Shown here in pieces: positions 24,726-38,400 of a DNA stretch of 64,000 nucleotides. Source of the stretch: Hippophae tibetana (Eukaryota; Streptophyta; Magnoliopsida; Rosales; Elaeagnaceae); the NCBI GenBank assembly GCA_037013495.1, contig JAZDXN010000022.1, positions 62,001 to 126,000 of the forward strand, written 5' to 3'. The notes beneath the pieces are model-generated. The model worked only from the letters and a program-made list of their open reading frames with translations. It did not search any database and was not told the DNA's origin. How positions within the stretch are numbered: position 1 is the stretch's first letter; each line of letters starts with the position of its first letter. The position numbers and the translations under genes were made by a program.

Positions 24726-26323
24726 CATTTTTAATAACATTTAGTATAAACTAGTACGTATTAGTTTATTTATTGTTAGATTATTATATCATATTTCATT
24801 TTTATCAAACAAAATAAGACATTTTGTTAGTTAAATAACACTAAACTAATTTATTTTGACCCGAATTAGTTGGGAAAACTAATGAATTTGTCTTATATTA
24901 ACTTTTATATATATAAGTGTTTTGTAGTGAGATAATTTATGAAATTTATAATCCTTATTTGTATTTTTAGAATTATTAGACTTAATACTAATTATAAAGT
25001 CAATAAATCTAATAAATAGGTTTAAATTTTGTTTTGCATAATTTAATTGTATATTGTACCATCATGTCTACAATCTACTACTATTTAAATTTTGATTTTT
25101 TAATTTCATCTAATATTAAGGTACATGTGGCATGTATGATATTTCAACCTCAATTGGTAAATAATTATTTCATTTAATGTAATATATATATTTATTGCTT
25201 TTACTTATGTTTGAATTTTTTTAATTATTTCATACAGGAAAAACTTTAGGTTTTTTTTTATTTATTTTTAACATTTTTAATAATATTTAGTACAAACTAG
25301 TACGCGTTAATTAATTTATAAGAGATTATTGTATGATATTTCATTTTTATAAAAGAAAATTAGACATTTGGATAGTTAAATTATATTAAATTAATTTATT
25401 TTGTCTCAAATTAGTTAGTAAAAATAATGATTTTAAAAGAAGATAACTTATGAAATTTTAATAGTCTAATTTATGTTTGGAAAATTATTAGATGTTGTCC
25501 TAATTATAAAGTAATATGTGAAATATTTTTTCGATAATAAAAGCTAAATATGCATAAATAATCATACAGTGTTGCTTGATAAAGGTTTAAAAATTATTTT
25601 CATAATTTAAATAATTTAATCGCATATTGCACCATCATCTAATATTAAGATTTATGAATAATATTTAACCGTTAATTAGTAAATAATTATTTTATTTAAT
25701 CTAATATATATATTTATAGTTTTTACTTGTGTGATTTGTTTAATTTATTTCGTATAAAGGAAATGTTTTATGTGTTTAGCATTTTTAATAACATTTAGTA
25801 TAAACTAGTACATATTAGTTTATTTATTTTTAGATTATTATATCATATTTCATTTTTATCAAACAAAATAAGACATTTTGTTAGTTAAATAACACTAAAC
25901 TAATTTATTTTGACCCCAATTAGTTGGGAAAACTTTGATTTTGTGTTATATTAACTTTTATATATATAAGTGTTTTGTAGTGAGATAATTTATGAAATTT
26001 TTTAATCCTTATTTGTATTTTTAGAATTATTAGACTTAATACTAATTATAAAGTCAATAAATCTAATAAATAGGTTTAAATTTTGTTTTGCGTAATTTAA
26101 TTGTATATTGTACCATCATGTCTACAATCTCCTTCTATTTAAATTTTGATTTTTTAATTTCATCTAATATTAAGATACATGTGGTATGTATGATATTTCA
26201 CCCTCAATTGGTAAATAATTATTTCATTTAATCTAATATATATATTTATAGCTTTTACTTATGTTTTAATTATTTTAATTATGTTATACAGGAAAAACTT
26301 TAGGTTTTATTTATTATTTTTAA
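24726..26323 (+). repeat. 1,598-bp tandem duplication, copy 1 (B of unit 24 plus unit 25)
   Basis: The segment contains the B half of unit 24 (TTATTGTTAGATT, CTACTACTATTT, AAGGTACATGTGGCATG), the whole of unit 25 with its unusual long T-run after ACTTTAGG, and the first 27 bp of unit 26. The same series recurs exactly 1,598 bp downstream. A length of 1,598 bp is one dimer plus one half-unit, so this copy event broke the A-B alternation. Confidence 0.9.
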
Positions 26324-26840
26324 CATTTTTAATAACATTTAGTATAAACTAGTACGTATTAGTTTATTTATTGTTAGATTATTATATCATATTTCATTTT
26401 TATCAAACAAAATAAGACATTTTGTTAGTTAAATAACACTAAACTAATTTATTTTGACCCGAATTAGTTGGGAAAACTAATGAATTTGTCTTATATTAAC
26501 TTTTATATATATAAGTGTTTTGTAGTGAGATAATTTATGAAATTTATAATCCTTATTTGTATTTTTAGAATTATTAGACTTAATACTAATTATAAAGTCA
26601 ATAAATCTAATAAATAGGTTTAAATTTTGTTTTGCATAATTTAATTGTATATTGTACCATCATGTCTACAATCTACTACTATTTAAATTTTGATTTTTTA
26701 ATTTCATCTAATATTAAGGTACATGTGGCATGTATGATATTTCAACCTCAATTGGTAAATAATTATTTCATTTAATGTAATATATATATTTATTGCTTTT
26801 ACTTATGTTTGAATTTTTTTAATTATTTCATACAGGAAAA
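26297..26840 (+). repeat. Half-length unit 26 (544 bp), A/B recombinant
   Basis: This is the only unit of about half length in the window. It starts as half A (ACTTTAGGTTTTATTTATTA) but from about 26324 continues as half B (CATTTAGTATAAAC, then TAGTACGTATTAG). The crossover lies in a stretch shared by both halves, CATTTTTAATAA at 26324-26335. The A-specific block is absent and the B-specific blocks are present. It is the scar of an unequal exchange between half A and half B. Confidence 0.93.
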
Positions 26841-27921
26841 ACTTTAGGTTTTTTTTTATTTATTTTTAACATTTTTAATAATATTTAGTACAAACTAGTA
26901 CGCGTTAATTAATTTATAAGAGATTATTGTATGATATTTCATTTTTATAAAAGAAAATTAGACATTTGGATAGTTAAATTATATTAAATTAATTTATTTT
27001 GTCTCAAATTAGTTAGTAAAAATAATGATTTTAAAAGAAGATAACTTATGAAATTTTAATAGTCTAATTTATGTTTGGAAAATTATTAGATGTTGTCCTA
27101 ATTATAAAGTAATATGTGAAATATTTTTTCGATAATAAAAGCTAAATATGCATAAATAATCATACAGTGTTGCTTGATAAAGGTTTAAAAATTATTTTCA
27201 TAATTTAAATAATTTAATCGCATATTGCACCATCATCTAATATTAAGATTTATGAATAATATTTAACCGTTAATTAGTAAATAATTATTTTATTTAATCT
27301 AATATATATATTTATAGTTTTTACTTGTGTGATTTGTTTAATTTATTTCGTATAAAGGAAATGTTTTATGTGTTTAGCATTTTTAATAACATTTAGTATA
27401 AACTAGTACATATTAGTTTATTTATTTTTAGATTATTATATCATATTTCATTTTTATCAAACAAAATAAGACATTTTGTTAGTTAAATAACACTAAACTA
27501 ATTTATTTTGACCCCAATTAGTTGGGAAAACTTTGATTTTGTGTTATATTAACTTTTATATATATAAGTGTTTTGTAGTGAGATAATTTATGAAATTTTT
27601 TAATCCTTATTTGTATTTTTAGAATTATTAGACTTAATACTAATTATAAAGTCAATAAATCTAATAAATAGGTTTAAATTTTGTTTTGCGTAATTTAATT
27701 GTATATTGTACCATCATGTCTACAATCTCCTTCTATTTAAATTTTGATTTTTTAATTTCATCTAATATTAAGATACATGTGGGATGTATGATATTTCACC
27801 CTCAATTGGTAAATAATTATTTCATTTAATCTAATATATATATTTATAGCTTTTACTTATGTTTTAATTATTTTAATTATGTCATACAGGAAAAACTTTA
27901 GGTTTTATTTATTGTTTTTAA
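26324..27921 (+). repeat. 1,598-bp tandem duplication, copy 2
   Basis: This is the second copy of 24726-26323. It shares all of its markers, including the long T-run after ACTTTAGG at 26841. Differences seen include GTGGTATG/GTGGGATG and TTATACAGG/TCATACAGG near the end of the unit 25/27 pair. High similarity makes the event recent compared with the A/B split. Confidence 0.9.
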
Positions 27922-30900
27922 CATTTTTAATAATATTTAGTAAAAACTAGTACCCGTCAATTAATTTATATGAGATTATTATATGATATTTGATTTTTAT
28001 AAAACCAAATTAGACATTTGGTTAGTTAAATTATATTAAATTAATTTATTTTGTCTCAAATTAGTTGGTAAAAATAATGATTTTAAAAGACGATAACTTA
28101 TGAAATTTTGTAATTCTAATTTATGTTTAGAAAATTATTAGATGTTGTCATAATTATAAACTAACACGTGAAATATTTTTTCGATAATAAAAACTAAATA
28201 TGCCTAAATAATCATACAGTGTTGCTTGATATAGGTTTAAAAATTATTTTCATAATTTAAATAATTTAATCGCATATTTCACCATCATCTAATATTAAGA
28301 TTTGTGAATGATATTTAACCGTTAATTAGTAAATAATTATTTTATTTAATCTAATATATATATTTATAGTTTTTACTTGTGTCATTTTATTAAATTATTT
28401 CGTATAAAAGAAATATTTTATGTTTTTAGCATTTTTAATAACATTTAGTATAAACTAGTACGTATTAGTTTATTTATTTGAGATTATTATATTATATTTC
28501 ATTTTTATCAAACAAAATAAGACATTTTGTTAGTTAAATTATACTAAACTAATTTATTTTGACCCGAATTAGTTGGGAAAACTAATGATTTTGTCTTATA
28601 TTAACTTATATATATATAAGTATTTTGTAGTGAGATAATTTATGAAATTTATAATCCTTATTTAAATTTTTAGAATTATTAGACTTAATACTAATTATAA
28701 AGTCCATAAATCTAACAAATAGTTTTAAATTTTGTTTTGCATAATTTAATTGTATATTGTACCATCATGTCTACAATCTCCTTCTATTTAAATTTTGATT
28801 TTTTAATTTCATCTAATATTAAGATACATGTGGGATGTATGATATTTCACCCTCAATTGGTAAATAATTATTTCATTTAATCTAATATATATATTTATAG
28901 CTTTTACTTATGTTTTAATTATTTTAATTATGTCATACAGGAAAAACTTTAGGTTTTATTTATTATTTTTAACATTTTTAATAATATTTAGTAAAAACTA
29001 GTACGCGTTAATTAATTTATATGAGATTATTATATGATATTCGATTTTTATAAAACCAAATTAGACATTTGGTTAGTTAAATTATATTAAATTAATTTAT
29101 TTTGTCTCAAATTAGTTGGTAAAAATAATGATTTTAAAAGACGATAACTTATGAAATTTTGTAATTCTAATTTATGTTTAGAAAATTATTAGATGTTGTC
29201 ATAATTATAAACTAACACGTGAAATATTTTTTCGATAATAAAAACTAAATATGCATAAATAATCATACAGTGTTGCTTGATATAGGTTTAAAAATTATTT
29301 TCATAATTTAAATAATTTAATCGCATATTGCACCATCATCTAATATTAAGATTTATGAATAATATTTAACCGTTAATTAGTAAATAATTATTTTATTTAA
29401 TCTAATATATATATTTATAGTTTTTACTTGTGTGATTTGTTTAATTTATTTCTTATAAAGGAAATGTTTTATGTGTTTAGCATTTTTAATAACATTTAGT
29501 ATAAACTAGTACGTATTAGTTTATTTATTGTTAGATTATTATATCATATTTCATTTTTATCAAACAAAATAAGACATTTTGTTAGTTAAATAACACTAAA
29601 CTAATTTATTTTGACCCGAATTAGTTGGGAAAACTAATGAATTTGTCTTATATTAACTTTTATATATATAAGTGTTTTGTAGTGAGATAATTTATGAAAT
29701 TTATAATCCTTATTTGTATTTTTAGAATTATTAGACTTAATACTAATTATAAAGTCAATAAATCTAATAAATAGGTTTAAATTTTGTTTTGCATAATTTA
29801 ATTGTATATTGTACCATCATGTCTACAATCTACTACTATTTAAATTTTGATTTTTTAATTTCATCTAATATTAAGGTACATGTGGCATGTATGATATTTC
29901 AACCTCAATTGGTAAATAATTATTTCATTTAATGTAATATATATATTTATTGCTTTTACTTATGTTTGAATTTTTTTTAATTATTTCATACAGGAAAAAC
30001 TTTAGGTTTTATTTATTTATTTTTAACATTTTTAATAATATTTAGTACAAACTAGTACGCGTTAATTAATTTATAAGAGATTATTGTATGATATTTCATT
30101 TTTATAAAAGAAAATTAGACATTTGGATAGTTAAATTATATTAAATTAATTTATTTTGTCTCAAATTAGTTAGTAAAAATAATGATTTTAATAGAAGATA
30201 ACTTATGAAATTTTAATAGTCTAATTTATGTTTGGAAAATTATTAGATGTTGTCCTAATTATAAAGTAATATGTGAAATATTTTTTCGATAATAAAAGCT
30301 AAATATGCATAAATAATCATACAGTGTTGCTTGATAAAGGTTTAAAAATTATTTTCACAATTTAAATAATTTAATCGCATATTGCACCATCATCTAATAT
30401 TAAGATTTATGAATAATATTTAACCGTTAATTAGTAAATAATTATTTTATTTAATCTAATATATATATTTATAGTTTTTACTTGTATGATTTGTTTAATT
30501 TATTTCGTATAAAGGAAATGTTTTATGTGTTTAGCATTTTTAATAACATTTAGTATAAACTATTACATATTAGTTTATTTATTTTTAGATTATTATATCA
30601 TATTTCATTTTTATCAAACAAAATAAGACATTTTGTTAGTTAAATAACAATAAACTAATTTATTTTGACCCCAATTAGTTGGGAAAACTTTGATTTTGTG
30701 TTATATTAACTTTTATATATATAAGTGTTTTGTAGTGAGATAATTTATGAAATTTTGTAATCCTTATTTGTATTTTTAGAATTATTAGACTTAATACTAA
30801 TTATAAAGTCAATAAATCTAATAAATAGGTTTAAATTTTGTTTTGCGTAATTTAATTGTATATTGTACCATCATGTCTACAATCTCCTTCTATTTAAATT

Positions 30901-32104
30901 TTGATTTTTTAATTTCATCTAATATTAAGATACATGTGGTATGTATGATATTTCACCCTCAATTGGTAAATAATTATTTCATTTAATCTAATATATATAT
31001 TTATAGCTTTTACTTATGTTTTAATTATTTTAATTATGTCATACAGGAAAAACTTTAGGTTTTATTTATTATTTTTAACATTTTTAATAATATTTAGTAA
31101 AAACTAGTACGCGTCAATTAATTTATATGAGATTATTATATGATATTTGATTTTTATAAAACCAAATTAGACATTTGGTTAGTTAAATTATATTAAATTA
31201 ATTTATTTTGTCTCAAATTTGTTGGTAAAAATAATGATTTTAAAAGACGATAACTTATGAAATTTTGTAATTCTAATTTATGTTTAGAAAATTATTAGAT
31301 GTTGTCATAATTATAAACTAACACGTGAAATATTTTTTCGATAATAAAAACTGAATATGCATAAATAATCATACAGTGTTGCTTGATATAGGTTTAAAAA
31401 TTATTTTCATAATTTAAATAATTTAATCGCATATTGCACCATCATCTAATATTAAGATTTATGAATAATATTTAACCGTTAATTAGTAAATAATTATTTT
31501 ATTTAATCTAATATATATATTTATAGTTTTTACTTGTGTGATTTGTTTAATTTATTTCTTATAAAGGAAATGTTTTATGTGTTTAGCATTTTTAATAACA
31601 TTTAGTATAAACTAGTACGTATTAGTTTATTTATTTTTAGATTATTATATCATATTTCATTTTTATCAAACAAAATAAGACATTTTGTTAGTTAAATAAC
31701 ACTAAACTAATTTATTTTGACCCGAATTAGTTGGGAAAACTAATGAATTTGTCTTATATTAACTTTTATATATATAAGTGTTTTGTAGTGAGATAATTTA
31801 TGAAATTTATAATCCTTATTTGTATTTTTAGAATTATTAGACTTAATACTAATTATAAAGTCAATTAATCTAATAAATAGGTTTAAATTTTGTTTTGCGT
31901 AATTTAATTGTATATTGTACCATCATGTCTACAATCTTCTTCTATTTAAATTTTGATTTTTTAATTTCATCTAATATTAAGATACATGTGGTATGTATGA
32001 TATTTCACCCTCAATTGGTAAATAATTATTTCATTTAATCGAATATATATATTTATAGCTTTTACTTATGTTTTAATTATTTTAATTATGTCATACAGGA
32101 AAAA
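27895..32104 (+). repeat. Block III units 28-31, irregular order
   Basis: These four full dimers do not form a clean higher-order repeat. Unit 28 (27895) has lost the ACGCGT marker (TACCCGTCAATT) and otherwise resembles units 3, 13 and 19. Unit 29 resembles unit 24, including AAGGTACATGTGGCATG. Unit 30 is the GAAAATTAG subtype of units 5, 10, 25 and 27. Unit 31 resembles unit 1 in its A half. Pairs 24-25, 26B-27 and 29-30 share one series of markers, so this pair was copied more than once within block III. Confidence 0.85.
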
Positions 32105-35100
32105 ACTTTAGGTTTTATTTATTGTTTTTAACATTTTTAATAATATTTAGTACAAACTAGTACGCGTTAATTAATTTATAAGAGATTATTATATGATATT
32201 TCATTTTTATAAAACCAAATTAGACATTTGGTTAGTTAAATTATATTAAATTAATTTATTTTGTCCTCAAATTAGTTGGTAAAAATTATGATTTTAAAAG
32301 AAGATAACTTATGAAATGTTGTAATTCTATTTATGTTTGGAAAATTATTAGATGTTGTCCTAATTATAAAGTAATACGTGAAATATTTTTTCGATAATAA
32401 AAACTAAATATGCATAAATAATCATACAGTTTTTCTTGATATAGGTTTAACAATTATTTTCATAATTTAAATAATTTAATTGCATATTTCACCATCATCT
32501 AATATTAAGATTTGTGAATGATATTTAACCGTTAATTAGTAAATAATTAATTTATTTAATCTAATATATATATTTATAGTTTTTACTTTTGTGATTTTAT
32601 TAATTTATTTCGTATAAAAGCAAGTTTTTATGTGTTTAGCATTTTTAATAACATATAGTATAAACTAGTACGCATTAGTTTATTATTTTGAGATTATTAT
32701 ATCATATTTCATTTTTATAAAAAAAAATAAGACATTTTGTTAGTTATATTACATTAAACTAATTTATTTTGTCCCGAATTAGTTGGGAAAAATAATGATT
32801 TTGTTTTTATATTAACTTATATATATATTAGTATTTTGTTGTGAGATAATTTATGAAAATTTTATAATCCTTATTTATATTTGTAGAATTATTAGACTTA
32901 ATACTAATTATAAAGTCAATAAATCTAATAAATAGGTTTAAAATTTTGTTTTGCATAATTTAATTGTATATTGTACCATCATGTCTACAATCTACTTCTA
33001 TTTAAATTTTGATTTTTTAATTTCATCTAATTTTAAGATACATGTGTTTGTATGATATTTCACCCTCAATTGGTAAATAATTATTTCATTTAATCTAATA
33101 TATATATTTATAGCTTTTACTTATGTTTTAATTATTTTTAATTATTTCATAAAGGAAAAACTTTTGGTTTTATTTATTTGTTTTTAAATTTTTTAATAAT
33201 ATTTAGTATAAAACTAGTACGCGTTAATTAATTTATAAAAGATTATTGTATGATATTTCATTTTTTCAAAACAAAATTAGATATTTGGTTAGTTAAATTA
33301 TATTAAATTAATTTATTTTGTCTCAAATTAGTTGGTAAAAATTATGATTTTAAAAGAAGATAACTTATGAAATGTTGTAATTCTAATTTATGTTGGAAAA
33401 TTATTAGATGTTGTCCTAATTATAAAGTAATACGTGAAATATTTTTTCGATAATAAAAACTAAATATGCATAAATAATCATACAGTTTTTCTTGATATAG
33501 GTTTAACAATTATTTTCATAATTTAAATAATTTAATTGCATATTTCACCATCATCTAATATTAAGATTTGTGAATGATATTTAACCGTTAATTAGTAAAT
33601 AATTAATTTATTTAATCTAATATATATATTTATAGTTTTTACTTTTGTGATTTTTATTAATTTATTTCGTATAAAAGCAAGTTTTTATGTGTTTAGCATT
33701 TTTAATAACATATAGTATAAACTAGTACGCATTAGTTTATTATTTTGAGATTATTATATCATATTTCATTTTATAAAAAAAAATAAGACATTTTGTTAGT
33801 TATATTACATTAAACTAATTTATTTTGTCCCGAATTAGTTGGGAAAAATAATGATTTTGTTTTATATTAACTTATATATATATTAGTATTTTGTTGTGAG
33901 ATAATTTATGAAATTTTATAATCCTTATTTATATTTGTAGAATTATTAGACTTAATACTAATTATAAGTCAATAAATCTAATAAATAGGTTTAAATTTTG
34001 TTTTGCATAATTTAATTGTATATTGTACATCATGTCTACAATCTACTTCTATTTAAATTTTGATTTTTTAATTTCATCTAATTTTAAGATACATGTGTTT
34101 GTATGATATTTCACCCTCAATTGGTAAATAATTATTTCATTTAATCTAATATATATATTTATAGCTTTTACTTATGTTTTAATTATTTTTAATTATTTCA
34201 TAAAGGAAAAACTTTTGGTTTTATTATTTGTTTTTAAATTTTTTAATAATATTTAGTATAAACTAGTACGCGTTAATTAATTTATAAAAGATTATTGTAT
34301 GATATTTCATTTTTTCAAAACAAAATTAGATATTTGGTTAGTTAAATTATATTAAATTAATTTATTTTGTCTCAAATTAGTTGGTAAAAATTATGATTTT
34401 AAAAGAAGATAACTTATGAAATGTTGTAATTCTAATTTATGTTTGGAAAATTATTAGATGTTGTCCTAATTATAAAGTAATATGTGAAATATTTTTTCGA
34501 TAATAAAAGCTAAATATGCATAAATAATCATACAGTTTTTCTTGATATAGGTTTAACAATTATTTTCATAATTTAAATAATTTAATTGCATATTTCACCA
34601 TCATCTAATATTAAGATTTGTGAATGATATTTAACCGTTAATTAGTAATAATTATTTTATTTAATCTAATATATATATTTATAGTTTTTACTTTTGTGAT
34701 TTTATTAATTTATTTCGTATAAAAGCAAGTTTTTATGTGTTTAGCATTTTTAATAACATATAGTATAAACTAGTACGCATTAGTTTATTATTTTGAGATT
34801 ATTATATCATATTTCATTTTTATAAAAAAAAAATAAGACATTTTGTTAGTTATATTACATTAAACTAATTTATTTTGTCCCGAATTAGTTGGGAAAAATA
34901 ATGATTTTGTTTTATATTAACTTATATATATATTAGTATTTTGTTGTGAGATAATTTATGAAATTTTATAATCCTTATTTATATTTGTAGAATTATTAGA
35001 CTTAATACTAATTATAAAGTCAATAAATCTAATAAATAGGTTTAAATTTTGTTTTGCATAATTTAATTGTATATTGTACCATCATGTCTACAATCTACTT

Positions 35101-35475
35101 CTATTTAAATTTTGATTTTTTAATTTCATCTAATTTTAAGATACATGTGTTTGTATGATATTTCACCCTCAATTGGTAAATAATTATTTCATTTAATCTA
35201 ATATATATATTTATAGCTTTTACTTATGTTTTAATTATTTTTAATTATTTCATAAAGGAAAAACTATAGGTTTTATTTATTTGTTTTAAATGTTTTAATA
35301 ATATTTAGTATAAACTAGTACGCGTTAATTAATTTATAAGAGATTATTGTATGATATTTCATTTTTTTCAAAACAAAATTAGATATTTGGTTAGTTAAAT
35401 TATATTAAATTAATTTATTTTGTCTCAAATTAGTTGGTAAAAATTATGATTTTAAAAGAAGATAACCTTATGAAA
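32099..35475. other. Interval rich in one-base indels
   Basis: Compared with sister units at 37-40 kb, this interval has about 18 single- or double-base length changes, mostly in homopolymers. Examples are GGAAAAAACT (about 32099), GTCCTCAAA (about 32264), TTTAAAATTTTG (about 32940), GTATAAAACTAG (about 33208), TTATGTTGGAAAA (about 33390), AATTATAAGTCAA (about 33962), TTGTACATCATG (about 34025), TTTTATTATTTG (about 34220), TTAGTAATAATTA (about 34645) and GATAACCTTATG (about 35463). Sister units lack nearly all of these. It may be a patch of low consensus quality or a truly decaying stretch. Confidence 0.7.
32105..33159 (+). repeat. Unit 32, chimera between the left and right subfamilies
   Basis: The first about 180 bp match the left subfamily (GTACAAACTAG, AACCAAATTAGACATTTGG). 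From about 32286 the unit switches to markers typical of block IV: AAATTATGATTTTAAAAGAAG, GAAATGTTGTAATTC, CATACAGTTTTTCTTG and GTTTAACAATT. The switch occurs in the homologous run TTAGTTGGTAAAAAT. It is the sharpest subfamily boundary in the window. The unit also has several one-base indels, including GTCCTCAAATT, a sixth A in GGAAAAAAC at 32099-32106, and ATGAAAATTTTATAATCC. Confidence 0.85.
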
Positions 35476-38400
35476 TGTTGTAATTCTAATTTATGTTTGG
35501 AAAATTATTAGATGTTGTCCTAATTATAAAGTAATATGTGAAATATTATTTCGATAATAAAAGCTAAATATGCATAAATAATCATACAGTGTTTCTTGAT
35601 ATAGGTTTAACAATTATTTTCATAATTTAAATAATTTAATTGCATATTTCACCATCATCTAATATTAAGATTTGTGAATGATATTTAACCGTTAATTAGT
35701 AAATAATTATTTTATTTAATCTAATATATATATTTATAGTTTTTACTTTTGTGATTTTATTAAATTATTTCGTATAAAGGAAATGTTTTATGTGTTTAGC
35801 ATTTTTAATAACATTTAGTATAAACTAGTACGTATTAGTTTATTGATTTGAGATTATTATATCATATTTCATTTTTATCAAACAAAATAAGACATTTTGT
35901 TAGTTAAATTACACTAAACTAATTTATTTTGACCCAAATTAGTTGGGAAAAATAATGATTTTGTGTTATATTAACTTATATATATATAAGTATTTTGTAG
36001 TGAGATAATTTATGAAATTTTATAATACTTATTTATATTTGTAGAATTAGTAGACTTAATACTAATTATAAAGTCAATAAATCTAATAAATAGGTTTCAA
36101 TTTTGTTTTGCATAATTTAATTGTATATTGTACCATCATGTCTACAATCTCCTTCTATTTAAATTTTGATTTTTTAATTTCATCTAATATTAAGATACAT
36201 GTGGGATGTATGATATTTCACCCTCAATTGGTAAATAATTATTTCATTTAATCTAATATATATATTTATAGCTTTTACTTATGTTTTAATTATTTTAATT
36301 ATTTCATATAGGAAAAACTTTAGGTTTTATTTATTTGTTTTTAACATTTTTAAAAATATTTAGTACAAACTAGTACGCGTTAATTAATTTATAAGAGATT
36401 ATTATATGATATTTCATTTTTATAAAACAAAATTAGGTATTTGGTTAGTTAAATTATATTAAATTAATTTATTTTGTCTCAAATTAGTTGGTAAAAATAA
36501 TGATTTTAAAAGACGATAACTTATGAAATTTTGTAATTCTAATTTATGTTTGGAAAATTATTAGATGTTGTCATAATTATAAACTAATACGTGAAATATG
36601 TTTTCGATAATAAAAACTAAATATGCCTAAATAATCATATAGTGTTGCTTGATATAGGTTTAAAATTTATTTTCATAATTTAAATAATTTAATTACATAT
36701 TTCACCATCATCTAATATTAAGATTTGTGAATGATATTTAACCGTTAATTAGTAAATAATTATTTTATTTAATCTAATATATATATTTATAGTTTTTACT
36801 TGTGTGATTTTATTAAATTATTTCGTATAAAGGAAATGTTTTATGTATTTAGCATTTTTAATAACATTTAGTATAAACTAGTACGCATTAGTTTATTATT
36901 TTGAGATTATTATATCATATTTCATTTTTATAAAAAAAAATAAGACATTTTGTTAGTTATATTACATTAAACTAATTTATTTTGTCCCGAATTAGTTGGG
37001 AAAAATAATGATTTTGTTTTATATTAACTTATATATATATTAGTATTTTGTTGTGAGATAATTTATGAAATTTTATAATCCTTATTTATATTTGTAGAAT
37101 TATTAGACTTAATACTAATTATAAAGTCAATAAATCTAATAAATAGGTTTAAATTCTGTTTTGCATAATTTAATTGTATATTGTACCATCATGTCTACAA
37201 TCTACTTCTATTTAAATTTTGATTTTTTAATTTCATCTAATTTTAAGATACATGTGTTTGTATGATATTTCACCCTCAATTGGTAAATAATTATTTCATT
37301 TAATCTAATATATATATTTATAGCTTTTACTTATGTTTTAATTATTTTTAATTATTTCATAAAGGAAAAACTTTAGGTTTTATTTATTTGTTTTTAAATT
37401 TTTTAATAATATTTAGTATAAACTAGTACGCGTTAATTAATTTATAAAAGATTATTGTATGATATTTCATTTTTTCAAAACAAAATTAGATATTTGGTTA
37501 GTTAAATTATATTAAATTAATTTATTTTGTCTCAAATTAGTTGGTAAAAATTATGATTTTAAAAGAAGATAACTTATGAAATGTTGTAATTCTAATTTAT
37601 GTTTGGAAAATTATTAGATGTTGTCCTAATTATAAAGTAATACGTGAAATATTTTTTCGATAATAAAAACTAAATATGCATAAATAATCATACAGTTTTT
37701 CTTGATATAGGTTTAACAATTATTTTCATAATTTAAATAATTTAATTGCATATTTCACCATCATCTAATATTAAGATTTGTGAATGATATTTAACCGTTA
37801 ATTAGTAAATAATTAATTTATTTAATCTAATATATATATTTATAGTTTTTACTTTTGTGATTTTATTAATTTATTTCGTATAAAAGCAAGTTTTTATGTG
37901 TTTAGCATTTTTAATAACATATAGTATAAACTAGTACGCATTAGTTTATTATTTTGAGATTATTATATCATATTTCATTTTTATAAAAAAAAATAAGACA
38001 TTTTGTTAGTTATATTACATTAAACTAATTTATTTTGTCCCGAATTAGTTGGGAAAAATAATGATTTTGTTTTATATTAACTTATATATATATTAGTATT
38101 TTGTTGTGAGATAATTTATGAAATTTTATAATCCTTATTTATATTTGTAGAATTATTAGACTTAATACTAATTATAAAGTCAATAAATCTAATAAATAGG
38201 TTTAAATTTTGTTTTGCATAATTTAATTGTATATTGTACCATCATGTCTACAATCTACTTCTATTTAAATTTTGATTTTTTTAATTTCATCTAATTTTAA
38301 GATACATGTGTTTGTATGATATTTCACCCTCAATTGGTAAATAATTATTTCATTTAATCTAATATATATATTTATAGCTTTTACTTATGTTTTAATTATT

